Assembly: GCA_963802635.1 (NCBI GenBank)
Contig: CAWDJJ010000002.1
Span: 372,001-436,000, forward strand
Direction: 5' to 3'
Origin: CAVTLG01 sp963802635
GTDB taxonomy: Bacteria > Chloroflexota > Ktedonobacteria > Ktedonobacterales > Ktedonobacteraceae
DNA: 64,000 nt
In this document: positions 8,381 to 16,991 of the stretch, in pieces
Layout of the letters: every line of letters starts with the position of its first letter
Numbering within the stretch: position 1 is the first letter of the stretch
Notes under the pieces: model-generated
What the model saw: the letters and a program-made list of their open reading frames with translations, nothing else
What the model was told of the DNA's origin: nothing
The model's database searches: none
Translations under genes and position numbers: made by a program

Positions 8381-11101
8381 ATGCCAAGAAGGAAGGGGCA
8401 AGTAAAATTAACTGCGTTTGAAGAAAAGTTCGTTTCAGTACCAGATGGGCCTGCTGAGCAAGATGAACATACCTTAGAACAAGAAACGAAGCAAAGCCGC
8501 GACAGAGCTAGCGAGAGTCAAGCTGGCGAAACTGCACAGCCACGCGAAGATGTCTCGCTGCAAGCTACCCAGGCCATACAGAAATCAGCACAATCTTCCC
8601 AGGCTTCATCAGAAGAAGCTACACATATCATGCGCAAACCCATCGAACTTGCACAGTTTGCCGATGATCTCGCAGCAGAAGCTACACGTATCATGCGCAA
8701 GCCTGCTGAGCTTATGCAATCATCCAATGATCTCGCCAATAAAGCTACACACGCCATGCAAAAGCTCGTCGAGCCAGAACCAACAGCCAGTGATGTTGCC
8801 AATGAAGCTACACGAGCAATGCAAAAACTTGTCGAGCCAGAACCAACAGTCAGCGATCTTGCCAACGAAGCCACGCGGTCTATTGAGAGCATCAACAAAA
8901 CAAAGGGACAGAAACCACCGCAAGCGACGGTAGCGGCCAAACTTCCAAGGCATAGCATGGCAGCCGCTGCGCAACGGCTCGGTGATATTCCCAGCCAGGC
9001 AGGAACTTCCTATCATGCAGGTCGTCGTAAAACGCATGGCAGAGACCGGCGTTCCAAGCGCCATCGCAAGCGCAAAAATCTGCACTCTGCCAACTTTCGC
9101 TCTGCAGCAGCCGACCGCAAGTTAACCAGGCGGGTATTTATTCCTGTTGGCATTGGCATACCATTGATCGCTATCCTGATTTTTGCGCTTGTGACATTCT
9201 TCAACACACTGTCTAGTGCAACAGATGAGCAGTACCAATCGCAAGTCACGACGCTGGCCGATATCCTGCCATTAGATAACTTAAAGATGTATGATGTCAG
9301 TGGTCATCTCATCTATCAGGCAACTGGTGATGGTATCCAGACTTCAGAGCCGCTGAATAAGATCTCGAAGAACTTGCAGAATGCTGAAATCGATATCGAG
9401 GACCAGACTTTCTGGAGCAATGAAGGCTATGACATCACAGGTATCATACGCGCGGCTGTTTCTGATCTCAGCAGCGGACATGTGGTAGAAGGTGGCAGCA
9501 CAATTACCCAGCAACTGATTAAGAATACCATTGTCGGAAACTCAGATACGGCCCTGCGCAAACTGGAAGAAGTTGAACTGGCACCAGACCTCACACGCTA
9601 CTATAGCAAGCAGCAAATTCTCGATATGTATCTCAATACGGTCTATTATGCGAATGGTGCCTACGGTGCCGAGGCCGGTGCCCAGATCTACTTTGGCTTG
9701 AAAGACAAACCCAACAATCCAGCTTCCAATCAATTAGACACCGCGCAAGCGGCAACGCTGGCTGGTATTCCTAGCGATCCGACCTTGCGCAATCCTGTTA
9801 CCTACCCAGCCAATAGCCTGGCGCGCACACGAGATGTGTTGCACCAGATGTACATCCTGAATAGCATCAACACGCAGCAATATAACACCGCCCTCCAGGA
9901 GATCCAGAAGCCCGGCTTTGCCTCCTTTCATGCGCCTGCGAAGACGCCAGTCGCGTTACTCAGTTTTGCGCAGTATGCGCTGTCCGAGTTAACCAGTGAT
10001 CTCAACGTCAAAGCCAGCGCACTTTCCCGCTCGGGTTTGAGCGTGACCACGACGGTCAACTCGAGTCTACAAACACAGGTACTTGCCGAGGCTCAGAATG
10101 ATATTGCTGTTGTCAGAGCAGCGCATAATATTAACGACTCTTCGGTCGTGATGATTAATCCAAAAACAGGGGCCATTGAGACGCTCGTCGGCAATATCGA
10201 CCCGGCGAATAATAGCTTCGATGTCGCAACACAGGGCTTCCGCCAGCCAGGCTCAACGATGAAAGCTTTCACGTACGCAACCGCCTTTGAACACGGCCTC
10301 AGCCCCGGCCAAATGACAAACGATAAACTTACCACCTTTTACTATGATGGAGAACCTTACGCACCACATAATTATGCCAATACACAACACGGGTGGCTTA
10401 CCTATCGCAAAGCGCTCGATTGGTCACTCAATATTGACGCGGTAAGGCTCGAACTCTCTTCCTATGTTGGCGTGCAAAACGACTATAACATGGCGGAAAA
10501 TCTCGGTCTTGGTGATACCAACGGTACACTCGGTGCATCGTTTACTTTAGGGACGCTTGGTGTGCACTTGCTCAACGAAGCCTCGGCTTACGGAACATTC
10601 GCCAATGGCGGTGTCCACGTGCCACCTCATGCGATCAATACTATCACAAACGAGCGTGGGAAACTTGTCTATAAAGCTTCAACAACTGGAAAACAGGTAG
10701 TCAGCCCACAGGCAGCCTATGTGTTGACGAATGTCCTGGCTGATAATGCGACGCGGGATGAGGAATTCTACCCCTGCTCATATGGTGATGTGCTGGACCT
10801 GCACGTGAATAACAACTGTAGCGATGCTACTATACCTGCAGCGGTCAAAACCGGCACAACGGATGACGATGTCGATAACCTGACCATTGGTTATACGCCC
10901 AGCCTGGTGACTGGTGTGTGGTCCGGCAATAACGACAATTCGGCGATGAACAATATCATCGGTATCACTGGTGCTGGTACGATCTGGCATGACGCGATGA
11001 TGACGGCGTTGCAGGGACAGCCTGTTCAGCAATTTGCTGAGCCGAGCGGTGTAGCGTATAGTTCGCAATACCACGATATCGTCGTGACAAACCCCACCTG
11101 A
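8381..11101 (+). CDS. Class A penicillin-binding protein (bifunctional glycosyltransferase/transpeptidase), copy 2
   Basis: A 906-residue paralogue of the protein at 4846, nearly collinear from the membrane segment (~251-273) to the C-terminus. Catalytic residues are all retained: E340 in IEDQTFWSN, GGSTITQQL at ~371-379, S625-T-M-K628, S682-L-N684 and K823-T-G-T. The main difference is the cytoplasmic tail, in which 21-residue units (A-T-x-x-M-x-K-P/L...) run four full times at ~80-163, against two in copy 1. The last two units are almost identical, pointing to recent 63-bp tandem duplication. The 21-residue period equals three heptads, so an extended amphipathic helix or coiled coil is plausible. 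The role is presumably cell-wall polymerisation, with the tail binding a cytoplasmic partner; the tail function is inference. Confidence 0.95.
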   Translation: MPRRKGQVKLTAFEEKFVSVPDGPAEQDEHTLEQETKQSRDRASESQAGETAQPREDVSLQATQAIQKSAQSSQASSEEATHIMRKPIELAQFADDLAAEATRIMRKPAELMQSSNDLANKATHAMQKLVEPEPTASDVANEATRAMQKLVEPEPTVSDLANEATRSIESINKTKGQKPPQATVAAKLPRHSMAAAAQRLGDIPSQAGTSYHAGRRKTHGRDRRSKRHRKRKNLHSANFRSAAADRKLTRRVFIPVGIGIPLIAILIFALVTFFNTLSSATDEQYQSQVTTLADILPLDNLKMYDVSGHLIYQATGDGIQTSEPLNKISKNLQNAEIDIEDQTFWSNEGYDITGIIRAAVSDLSSGHVVEGGSTITQQLIKNTIVGNSDTALRKLEEVELAPDLTRYYSKQQILDMYLNTVYYANGAYGAEAGAQIYFGLKDKPNNPASNQLDTAQAATLAGIPSDPTLRNPVTYPANSLARTRDVLHQMYILNSINTQQYNTALQEIQKPGFASFHAPAKTPVALLSFAQYALSELTSDLNVKASALSRSGLSVTTTVNSSLQTQVLAEAQNDIAVVRAAHNINDSSVVMINPKTGAIETLVGNIDPANNSFDVATQGFRQPGSTMKAFTYATAFEHGLSPGQMTNDKLTTFYYDGEPYAPHNYANTQHGWLTYRKALDWSLNIDAVRLELSSYVGVQNDYNMAENLGLGDTNGTLGASFTLGTLGVHLLNEASAYGTFANGGVHVPPHAINTITNERGKLVYKASTTGKQVVSPQAAYVLTNVLADNATRDEEFYPCSYGDVLDLHVNNNCSDATIPAAVKTGTTDDDVDNLTIGYTPSLVTGVWSGNNDNSAMNNIIGITGAGTIWHDAMMTALQGQPVQQFAEPSGVAYSSQYHDIVVTNPT

Positions 11102-11124
11102 TCATAAATATGCGCAACACGGAT

Positions 11125-11155
11125 TGACAGGGAACAGAGGCATCTGTCCCTGTCA
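11125..11155. terminator. Hairpin after penicillin-binding protein copy 2
   Basis: The same 31-base hairpin found after copy 1 (TGACAGGGA...TCCCTGTCA with internal ACAGA/TCTGT). Its preservation between paralogous flanks supports a function in transcript ending or stability. Confidence 0.6.
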
Positions 11156-11522
11156 CAAGCAAGCAATATAGTTCTTCTTTCCATTGAACAGGTCGAGATG
11201 ATGCTCTGCTCTTTCATGTTATGTCAGATGGCATGATGTCCTAACATACGGTTTTATCTGAACGTCTGCTTACGGTCTATCTGCGCAGTGAACAGCCTTG
11301 ACACTTGACACTATCATATGAAGTAATAAAGACAGCCATAGTGCTCTAGTAGACTCAGACGTAAAGTTGAGCATGAAATGTATTAACTTTAATCTAGCAG
11401 CTAGATTCAAGAAGACAAATTCGAGCATATTGAGAAGGTTTTTCAGTCACATGTTAGTTCTTCTTAGGAAAGGAACAGTGAACTAACATGAAGACAAAAT
11501 TTATGCATGAAAGGAAATTGTT
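11156..11522. other. Intergenic region, diverged copy of the 3' flank of the first penicillin-binding protein
   Basis: Pieces such as CAGGTCGAGAT and CATGTTATGTCA match 7498-7510 and 7698-7709, and this stretch represents the uninterrupted (MITE-free) version of that flank. The remainder up to 11522 shows no gene. Confidence 0.55.
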
Positions 11523-12041
11523 ATGCCAGGCGACAATCTGCTTAAACGAACATATGATGGAAAAGACGGACCTGCTGATACGAAATCGACAACAGAAAGT
11601 AAAGAGGAAAATGTACGAGAAGTATGCAAAAGTCTATTTACAGGTAATAAAAACGATAAAAGCTTACCAAAAAAGGCTGAAGCAAGAGAAATGGCTAAAG
11701 AAAGGGAGCGGCTAAAAAAAGAAGATGAATGGTTTGAAAAAAGGTACCGAAAACAAGGAATTTCGTCGGAGGAACAACGATTACGCGAGAGAGAAGGGTG
11801 GCTATCGTTGCCTCCACAAATACGCAACGCAATGCAAGCGCTGGAAAGAGCAGGAGGTCGGTGGGGAGAAGGAGGATTACCCACAAGAGAATCTCTGTTG
11901 TCCTTGCCAGAGGAAATTCTCAAGTACTCTCCAGACGTGCGCAAAATAATACTAAATCTGCACGCAACAAGATTGGAGAATCATCCTCTCGTTTGGTCGG
12001 AACGTAACCGCGGTAACAGACCTTCTGGGCCTAGACTGTAA
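11523..12041 (+). CDS. Hypothetical charged protein whose tail overlaps a transposase relic
   Basis: A 172-residue protein from ATG 11523, preceded by GAAAGGAAATTGTT. The middle is very rich in Lys and Glu (AREMAKERERLKKEDEWFEKRYRKQ, residues ~52-76), predicted as a long charged helix. It is followed by a less charged part (PPQIRNAMQALERAGGRWG and SLPEEILKYSPDVRKIILNLH). No known domain, signal or membrane segment. The last ~16 residues (from VWSERNRG) are encoded antisense to the IS630-type relic, so the current C-terminus may be acquired read-through into decayed transposon sequence. Function unknown. Confidence 0.55.
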   Translation: MPGDNLLKRTYDGKDGPADTKSTTESKEENVREVCKSLFTGNKNDKSLPKKAEAREMAKERERLKKEDEWFEKRYRKQGISSEEQRLREREGWLSLPPQIRNAMQALERAGGRWGEGGLPTRESLLSLPEEILKYSPDVRKIILNLHATRLENHPLVWSERNRGNRPSGPRL

Positions 12042-12285
12042 CGAATGCCTGACGAATGGCTTCGTTGGAGAACTTTGTGTATCCGAACTCCTGCTCGGTG
12101 CAAGTAGATCTTGAGTTGAGAAAAGACTTCTTCAATAGAAAAGAGGAGTCGGACGAATACGCTGGCAAAAAGAGCATGTGACATTCCTTGCCCTGGATGA
12201 GCTGCACAGATAGTCTTTTTGCCTTTACAGGCAGCTAAGAAAGCCTCTCGTTGTCGCTTTCCCTCTATTAAGTATACCTGATCTA
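11985..12285 (-). pseudogene. Internally deleted IS630-type transposase relic
   Basis: Read on the minus strand in three frames, the pieces line up as: an N-terminal HTH fragment (EGKRQREAFLAACKGKK), then LFLPAYSSDSS, then IEEVFSQLKIYLHRAGVRIHKVL, then NEAIRQAFVTV, an in-frame stop, and AQKVCYRGY. The L-P-A-Y-S-x-D..P-I-E-E-x-F-S-x-L-K pattern and the final C-G-Y-like end are characteristic of the C-terminal catalytic part of IS630-family transposases. The DDE core between HTH and C-terminus is missing, and at least two frameshifts are present. Clearly dead. Confidence 0.65.
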
Positions 12286-12291
12286 AAACGC

Positions 12292-12320
12292 TTGACCACA
12301 GGGGCAACCTACGATATAGT
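12292..12320 (+). promoter_or_regulatory. Putative sigma70 promoter of argS
   Basis: TTGACC at 12292-12297 and TATAGT at 12315-12320 are separated by exactly 17 bases, about 90 bases ahead of the argS start codon. It is the best sigma70-like promoter between the relic and argS. Confidence 0.6.
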
Positions 12321-12411
12321 AGGGTGCGATATCAAGGTTGAAGAGAGGCATACATTTAGCAAAGAAATGGGCCGCGACCTGTTTTCTCTGCTGAAGAAAA
12401 GGAAATAGAAG

Positions 12412-14484
12412 ATGACAGTATTCCACGAGGCACAGCATATGACCGAATTTGCACCTAAAGATATTTATGAATATCTTACCGAGTTGATTAAACAGGCAAC
12501 AACAATGTACCTGGCGCAAGAAGAACTCCCATATGCAGTTGAACAGCTTCCCATAGATCTGCGTTTCTCGGCTCAGGCTAGCTTTGGCGACTACTCAATT
12601 CCGCTCATGCCGTGGGCCAAATTGCTCAAACGTAGCCCATTGCAAATCGCCACGACATTGCAAACGATGCTCGATGCGATGCAACTGCCTACTATCCAGG
12701 AGATCACAGCAACCAAGCCTGGCTTTCTTAATTTCCGTTTGGACCACGCTGCATTAGGCCAGACAATCATTACACGCGTACTAGAAGCAGGGCCTGATTT
12801 CGGGCAAAATAACCAGGGTATCGGCACCAAAATTATTGTTGAGCATACTAATATTAATAGCAATAAAGCTGCCCATGTCGGCCATCTGCGTAATTCCTGT
12901 CTCGGTGATACTGTTGTCCGTATGCTGCGCTCACAGGGCCACCAGGTCGAGGCAGATAATTACATCGATGACTCCGGCGTGCAGGTTGCAGACGCCGTTG
13001 TTGGTTTCACGCTCTTGCAACGAGGGCTGCTACAACTCCCAGAGGGGAATGAGCAGTTGCCCGACGAGTCTTTTGACTACTATTGTTCCCGCGTCTATGT
13101 CAGTGTTAGCAAAGTCTATGACGATAGCACATCAGAGCAGGGACAACTGGCGCTTCAATTGCGTAAAGAGGTGCTTCACGCTATCGAGCACGACGATGAG
13201 CCGGAAGATGGTCCCGATTATCCTCTGCTGGCGGCGGATATTTCGCACCAGATCGTGCAGGCCCATCTCAAAACGATGGCACGCCTCAACATTTCCTATG
13301 ATCTGCTCCCCTGGGAATCAGCGATCTTGCATGCGGGTCTGTGGCAACATACGTTTGAGTTGCTCAAAGAGCGCGGCCTGCTGGAGAAACCGGAGAGCGG
13401 GAATGCCGCCGGTTGTTGGATTCTGCCCTTTGGCGAGGGCGATGCCCAGACAAATGAAGGGGATCGCAGCAGCGACAAAATCCTGGTACGCAGCGATGGT
13501 ACCGCAACCTATACCGCTAAGGATATCGCCTACCAGCTCTGGAAATTTGGTCTGGCTGACGAGTTAGGTGTGCAGTTTCATTTTGTGCCCTGGGGTATTC
13601 AGCACGATGGTCGTAAGCTCTGGACGATGCACACGCCAAAAGATACGTTTAAAACTGACGAGGAAGCTCCGGCCAGTCGTTTTGGTCATGCCAGGCGCGT
13701 GATCAACGTGATCGACGTACGGCAGTCCTACTTGCAGCAGGTTGTGTATGAAAGCTTGCGCCGCCTGGGTTATGCTGAGCAGGCCGATAATTCAACGCAC
13801 CTGGCCTATGAAGTTGTCACACTGTCAGCCGCTACTGCTACCCGTCTGGGAGTAGACACCTCGGATGGACGCGAGTATTATGCGATGTCCGGGCGCAAAG
13901 GGATCGAGATCAAAGCCGATGATCTCATCAATGCGGCAACCGAACGTATGCGCGAGGTGCGTCAGCAGGACGCCAGAGCCGATCTGCCCGATGAAACCGT
14001 TGCTATTCTGGCCGCGTCAGCCATCCGCTACTTTATGATTTGCTTCAGTTTGCAACAGATTATCACGCTGGACATGGACGAGGCGCTACGCCCCAATGGT
14101 GATACCGGCGTCTATCTGCAATATGCTTACGCGCGGGCAAACAGCATCTTGCGCCGCCTGCACGACGCAAACTATGCGCTTCCAGATACGCTTGAGCAAT
14201 TGCCTGCACAACTTGAGCAGAGTGAGTGGGATCTCCTGCGCCACATCGACACTTATCCACGCCGCCTGGCTGAAGCGAGTGAGCAGCTCTCGCCGTCGAT
14301 GCTGGCTGCCTACGCTTACGATCTGGCTGCGCACTTCAGCGACTTTTATGAGCACACGCCACCCATTGTCAAAGAAACAGACGAGCACGTCAAAGCATTT
14401 CGCGCACTGCTGGTACAGGCTACAGCACAAACGATGAACAATGTGCTGCGTGTGCTTGGCTTCGAACCCCTTGAGCGCATATAA
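12412..14484 (+). CDS. argS: Arginyl-tRNA synthetase
   Basis: A 690-residue class I aminoacyl-tRNA synthetase that charges tRNA-Arg with arginine using ATP. An N-terminal Arg-tRNA synthetase domain (~10-120) is followed by the catalytic core with HVGH (HIGH signature, ~152-155, in NKAAHVGHLRN), the YIDDSGVQ motif, and MSGRKG at ~492, which replaces KMSKS as is usual in this family. A helical DALR-type anticodon-binding domain ends the protein (ARANSILRRLHDA, then ALLVQATAQTMNNVLRVLGFEPLERI). The start is ATG 12412 behind AAGGAAATAGAAG. Length is slightly above the typical ~560-600 because of insertions in the core. It stands alone with its own promoter. Confidence 0.96.
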   Translation: MTVFHEAQHMTEFAPKDIYEYLTELIKQATTMYLAQEELPYAVEQLPIDLRFSAQASFGDYSIPLMPWAKLLKRSPLQIATTLQTMLDAMQLPTIQEITATKPGFLNFRLDHAALGQTIITRVLEAGPDFGQNNQGIGTKIIVEHTNINSNKAAHVGHLRNSCLGDTVVRMLRSQGHQVEADNYIDDSGVQVADAVVGFTLLQRGLLQLPEGNEQLPDESFDYYCSRVYVSVSKVYDDSTSEQGQLALQLRKEVLHAIEHDDEPEDGPDYPLLAADISHQIVQAHLKTMARLNISYDLLPWESAILHAGLWQHTFELLKERGLLEKPESGNAAGCWILPFGEGDAQTNEGDRSSDKILVRSDGTATYTAKDIAYQLWKFGLADELGVQFHFVPWGIQHDGRKLWTMHTPKDTFKTDEEAPASRFGHARRVINVIDVRQSYLQQVVYESLRRLGYAEQADNSTHLAYEVVTLSAATATRLGVDTSDGREYYAMSGRKGIEIKADDLINAATERMREVRQQDARADLPDETVAILAASAIRYFMICFSLQQIITLDMDEALRPNGDTGVYLQYAYARANSILRRLHDANYALPDTLEQLPAQLEQSEWDLLRHIDTYPRRLAEASEQLSPSMLAAYAYDLAAHFSDFYEHTPPIVKETDEHVKAFRALLVQATAQTMNNVLRVLGFEPLERI

Positions 14485-14513
14485 TCAGGTTAAGAGAAGG
14501 GGATAGTATATTT

Positions 14514-14768
14514 TTATTCCCTTCTTATTCCAAACGATTGCTTCATCCGTAGAAACCGTATGTTCTCTCCTCGTCCATACACCCTAACGTCTGCTCCTCT
14601 GTAGATATCGGGACAATACAGGAAAACCGTGCAAACGCCTTGCACAGTCTCATCAACGCATTGGATGATGGCCTGGTACCAGCCCGCATCCAGGTATACA
14701 GAACCAGGAATGTACACTTCGCATTCCAGTAATGTGTGAAGCGCTGCTTTTATTTCATGAATACGCAT
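14514..14768 (-). CDS. Small hypothetical protein
   Basis: 84 residues from ATG at 14768. Segments such as ALHTLLECEVYIPGSVYLDAGWY and VCTVFLYCPDIYRGADVRVYG alternate hydrophobic and polar residues like a small alpha/beta fold; no known domain. The ribosome binding site is weak. It may be the last gene of the minus-strand run starting with the methyltransferase at 16559 (gap to the preceding gene 65 bases). A weak hairpin (GAAGGGGA/TTCCCTTC, 14495-14524) overlaps its 3' end and faces argS. Confidence 0.45.
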   Translation of the reverse strand: MRIHEIKAALHTLLECEVYIPGSVYLDAGWYQAIIQCVDETVQGVCTVFLYCPDIYRGADVRVYGRGENIRFLRMKQSFGIRRE

Positions 14769-14833
14769 GGTTATACTTGTTTTCTACCATTGAGAGAGAA
14801 GACTATATTCATACTATTTTCTGTTCAATTGCT

Positions 14834-15205
14834 TCATCTTTCTCCTCTTGCATATGGCTTGACAGAAAGGAACGGCAGAAGACCGCCCATGGTCAGCTTC
14901 CTTTTCTCTCTGTTCCAGTGTGCAAGTGCTTCATCAATCAATCGCTGAGCCGTCCGAATGGATTCATAAAACCCTCTTTCCCTTGTATTTCTCTTGAGAT
15001 ATCCCATTGCTCGTTTGAGCGCATGCTGTGCTTGCGTTAACCGCTGGATAAGCGCTTCACTTTTCTGCTGCTCTTTGCACTGCTCAAGAGAGGTTTGTAA
15101 GAGCTGGATCGTACTCTGTAATTGCTCCACATTCACTTCACGGAGGGTGTGTTGCTCAAAAAATAAGCTGATATTCTGAATATCTTGTTCTAATGCTGTT
15201 TGCAT
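14834..15205 (-). CDS. Hypothetical coiled-coil protein
   Basis: 123 residues from ATG 15205, with GAGGAG about 14 bases upstream. Long helical stretches rich in Gln, Leu and Glu (VEQLQSTIQLLQTSLEQCKEQ, then AQHALKRAMGYLKRN) strongly suggest a coiled coil. No membrane or signal segment. It follows the second HTH gene by 54 bases in the same direction and is probably co-transcribed. Function unknown. Confidence 0.55.
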   Translation of the reverse strand: MQTALEQDIQNISLFFEQHTLREVNVEQLQSTIQLLQTSLEQCKEQQKSEALIQRLTQAQHALKRAMGYLKRNTRERGFYESIRTAQRLIDEALAHWNREKRKLTMGGLLPFLSVKPYARGER

Positions 15206-15259
15206 ATCAGAGATCTACTCGCTCCTCTCTTATGGGCTGGAAGGTGAAAAAGTTCATGC

Positions 15260-15490
15260 CTATTGCTCCTCTTCGAGAACGACATCCACGGCCTCAAGCG
15301 TGAAGTCCCACTTGCTCTTAAGCAGCCTGGAGAGACCTGCAAGAACCTTCTCCGCATCTGTCCGCTCAACGGGCAAGCCGCGCAGCATGGCATAGACGAC
15401 GCGATTGCCGACCCCAGCCCTCTCTGCGAGGGCTGGGATCTCGAAATGATGCTGTGCTCTGAGTTGTGACAGGGTGGGATTGCAGCTCAT
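15260..15490 (-). CDS. Small HTH (Cro/XRE-like) DNA-binding protein 2
   Basis: A 76-residue protein with a compact helix-turn-helix: LSQLRAQHHFEIPALAERAGVGNRVVYAMLRG, followed by TDAEKVLAGLSRLL, which matches the helix arrangement of minimal Cro-like proteins. Its start ATG overlaps the stop of the preceding HTH gene (ATGA at 15487-15490), so the two are translationally coupled. The proteins are paralogous in layout (both end with a DAEKVL/AQKIL helix and a short acidic or charged tail). It may act as a local repressor of this operon, or together with its partner as a heterodimer; that is inference. Confidence 0.65.
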   Translation of the reverse strand: MSCNPTLSQLRAQHHFEIPALAERAGVGNRVVYAMLRGLPVERTDAEKVLAGLSRLLKSKWDFTLEAVDVVLEEEQ

Positions 15491-15726
15491 GTTCCAGCGT
15501 CCTTCTTGATGCGCACACGTATGTCATCAAGGGTGTATGTCTGGTTGACAAGTTGAGAGAAGGTATTCAGGATCTTTTGCGCCAGGTGCACCTCCACAGG
15601 AATCCCAACCTCCATCGCGTAGACCTCCCGTGGTTGCACCTCGGCTTTCTTTGCCAAGTCCTTGATCCGCAGGCTATGCCGTTGCCGTAATTGCTTTAAA
15701 TTCGGTTTTTTCTCGTTGTTCATCAT
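15487..15726 (-). CDS. Small HTH (Cro/XRE-like) DNA-binding protein 1
   Basis: 79 residues from ATG 15726 (MMNNEKKPN). The start codon overlaps the stop of the upstream methyltransferase (ATGATGA), and its own stop overlaps the start of the next HTH gene. The HTH core is LKQLRQRHSLRIKDLAKKAEVQPREVYAM, followed by HLAQKILNTFSQLV. This tight packing means the methyltransferase and both HTH proteins are made together. An N-terminally longer reading (from 15741) is possible but not needed. Confidence 0.65.
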   Translation of the reverse strand: MMNNEKKPNLKQLRQRHSLRIKDLAKKAEVQPREVYAMEVGIPVEVHLAQKILNTFSQLVNQTYTLDDIRVRIKKDAGT

Positions 15727-16559
15727 GGCTTGACTCCCCATGCAGTGATTCCAAAGGAGAGGCAGACGAAGTTTTGATCATACAGGTCGATCACGAGCTG
15801 CCAATACGTCTCTTCAAAGATTTCCTCCGAGATGAGGCCAGAAGCAAGTAGGTAGGGCTTGAGCTGAAGAAAGGTGAGTTTGGCGTTTTCGCTGGATGCG
15901 TAGTACAAAGGCTCATTATAGGTCGTATCCAGGATGAATGGTCGCTTGCCGATGTGCTGAAATCCGGCGTTTTTGAGCAAAGGCCCGAGCACATGAACGA
16001 TGCCCAGCGAACGCCCATCAACGGAAAAGGTCCTTTCCTGGAGATGAAGGGCCTCGAAGAGACAAGCGCTCAATTTCTGCAGGGGGACGCTGTTGGAAAT
16101 GCCGCCCTCGATTTCCGTCAAGCGCAACACGCCACCCGGTTTGAGCACCCGCCGACATTCGACCAGCAGCGCAGGCCACAACGCGGGAGAAAGAAAACTT
16201 TCGATGCAACGCGCGTTGATCAAGTCAACAGAGGCATCAGAGAACTGCAGCGGTTGGATGATATTCATCTGCTCAAATGTTGCGTTGGCACGTTCTTGTG
16301 AAGTGGCGCGAGCATGAGCATACTCGATCATCGTCTGACTGAGGTCCACACCGATGACCTCGCTATGGGGATACTTGAAAGCGACATCCAGCACCCAACT
16401 GCCGGGTCCGCACGCGAGATCGAGAATGGTGTGCATGGACGCCACGTCCTCGCGTTCCGCGAAAAGCCCTCCCATCGCCTGGGTAAAGAGTCGATCTTGC
16501 TCTATTAAGCGCGCTGTTTCTGTCGGATCTTCGATGTTCATGGGATAATCATTGGTCAT
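15723..16559 (-). CDS. SAM-dependent class I methyltransferase
   Basis: A 278-residue cytosolic methyltransferase. Motif I is ILDLACGPGSWVLDVA (~residues 45-60), the post-I acidic residue is in VIGVDLSQTM (~73-82), motif II-like is VDLINARCIESFLSP, and motif III-like is RRVLKPGGVLRLTE. This is the UbiE/Methyltransf_25 type pattern; the substrate is unknown. The C-terminal ~100 residues (from LFEALHLQERTF) are a lid-like helical region. ATG 16559 has AAAGGA at a suitable distance. It heads a tightly overlapping minus-strand operon with two HTH proteins, an unusual partnership. Confidence 0.85.
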   Translation of the reverse strand: MTNDYPMNIEDPTETARLIEQDRLFTQAMGGLFAEREDVASMHTILDLACGPGSWVLDVAFKYPHSEVIGVDLSQTMIEYAHARATSQERANATFEQMNIIQPLQFSDASVDLINARCIESFLSPALWPALLVECRRVLKPGGVLRLTEIEGGISNSVPLQKLSACLFEALHLQERTFSVDGRSLGIVHVLGPLLKNAGFQHIGKRPFILDTTYNEPLYYASSENAKLTFLQLKPYLLASGLISEEIFEETYWQLVIDLYDQNFVCLSFGITAWGVKP

Positions 16560-16582
16560 ATGGCACCAATCCTTTCTTGCAT

Positions 16583-16808
16583 TTATTGAACGATAGTATT
16601 GTAGGTATCATAGACGGCTTCTGTGGCAGCTTCCTCCCCAATCATGATTGCGAGACGGTCACGCTGCTGATCAAGGCTTTTGTACTGATTGTTGATGATA
16701 CTGTGAGATGCTTTTTGTGCTAACCCGTGCAATGCGAGATTCTATCGAGAAACACACGGATTCTATTTCTGCTCGTAATTTTGCTACTTCACTCTGATTT
16801 TCTGGCAT
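16583..16808 (-). pseudogene. Frameshifted small conserved-looking gene
   Basis: ATG 16808 follows a good ribosome binding site (AGGAGA, 7 bases). The first frame reads MPENQSEVAKLRAEIESVCFSIE and then the coding signal moves to another frame near 16735-16742: LHGLAQKASHSIINNQYKS, then LDQQRDRLAIMIGEEAATEA, then VYDTYNTIVQ and a stop at 16583. Joined, it gives a ~76-residue helical protein resembling a family of short unknown proteins I recall from Ktedonobacteria (ends with an M-I-G-E-E-x-A helix). One extra base, or two missing, explains the break. Real decay and sequencing error are both possible. Confidence 0.55.
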
Positions 16809-16934
16809 CGTATCTTCTCCTCTATTATCGTTTCAGTCGTGTTGTGTTTGTTATTTTGTTGTCCATACTTGATATTTTCTCTCTAAGTGTACACCTAGAA
16901 TAACGCCTCTGCAAGTGTAGACTTCCGCTACCTG

Positions 16935-16963
16935 TTCTTACAATAAAGCTGACGTGTTAGAAT
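16935..16963 (+). promoter_or_regulatory. Putative extended -10 promoter of XRE gene copy 1
   Basis: An extended -10 element TGTTAGAAT (TAGAAT at 16958-16963) lies 17 bases after a weak -35 TTCTTA at 16935-16940. Both elements are conserved in copy 2. The start codon follows 28 bases later with GGAGTAAGGA as ribosome binding site. Confidence 0.5.
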
Positions 16964-16991
16964 AAAACAAAGACTTTTGTTGGAGTAAGGA

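Noticed and set aside
12836..13567. 243-residue plus-strand open frame inside argS
   Set aside because: It lies entirely inside a well-supported argS reading frame and has no recognisable domain.
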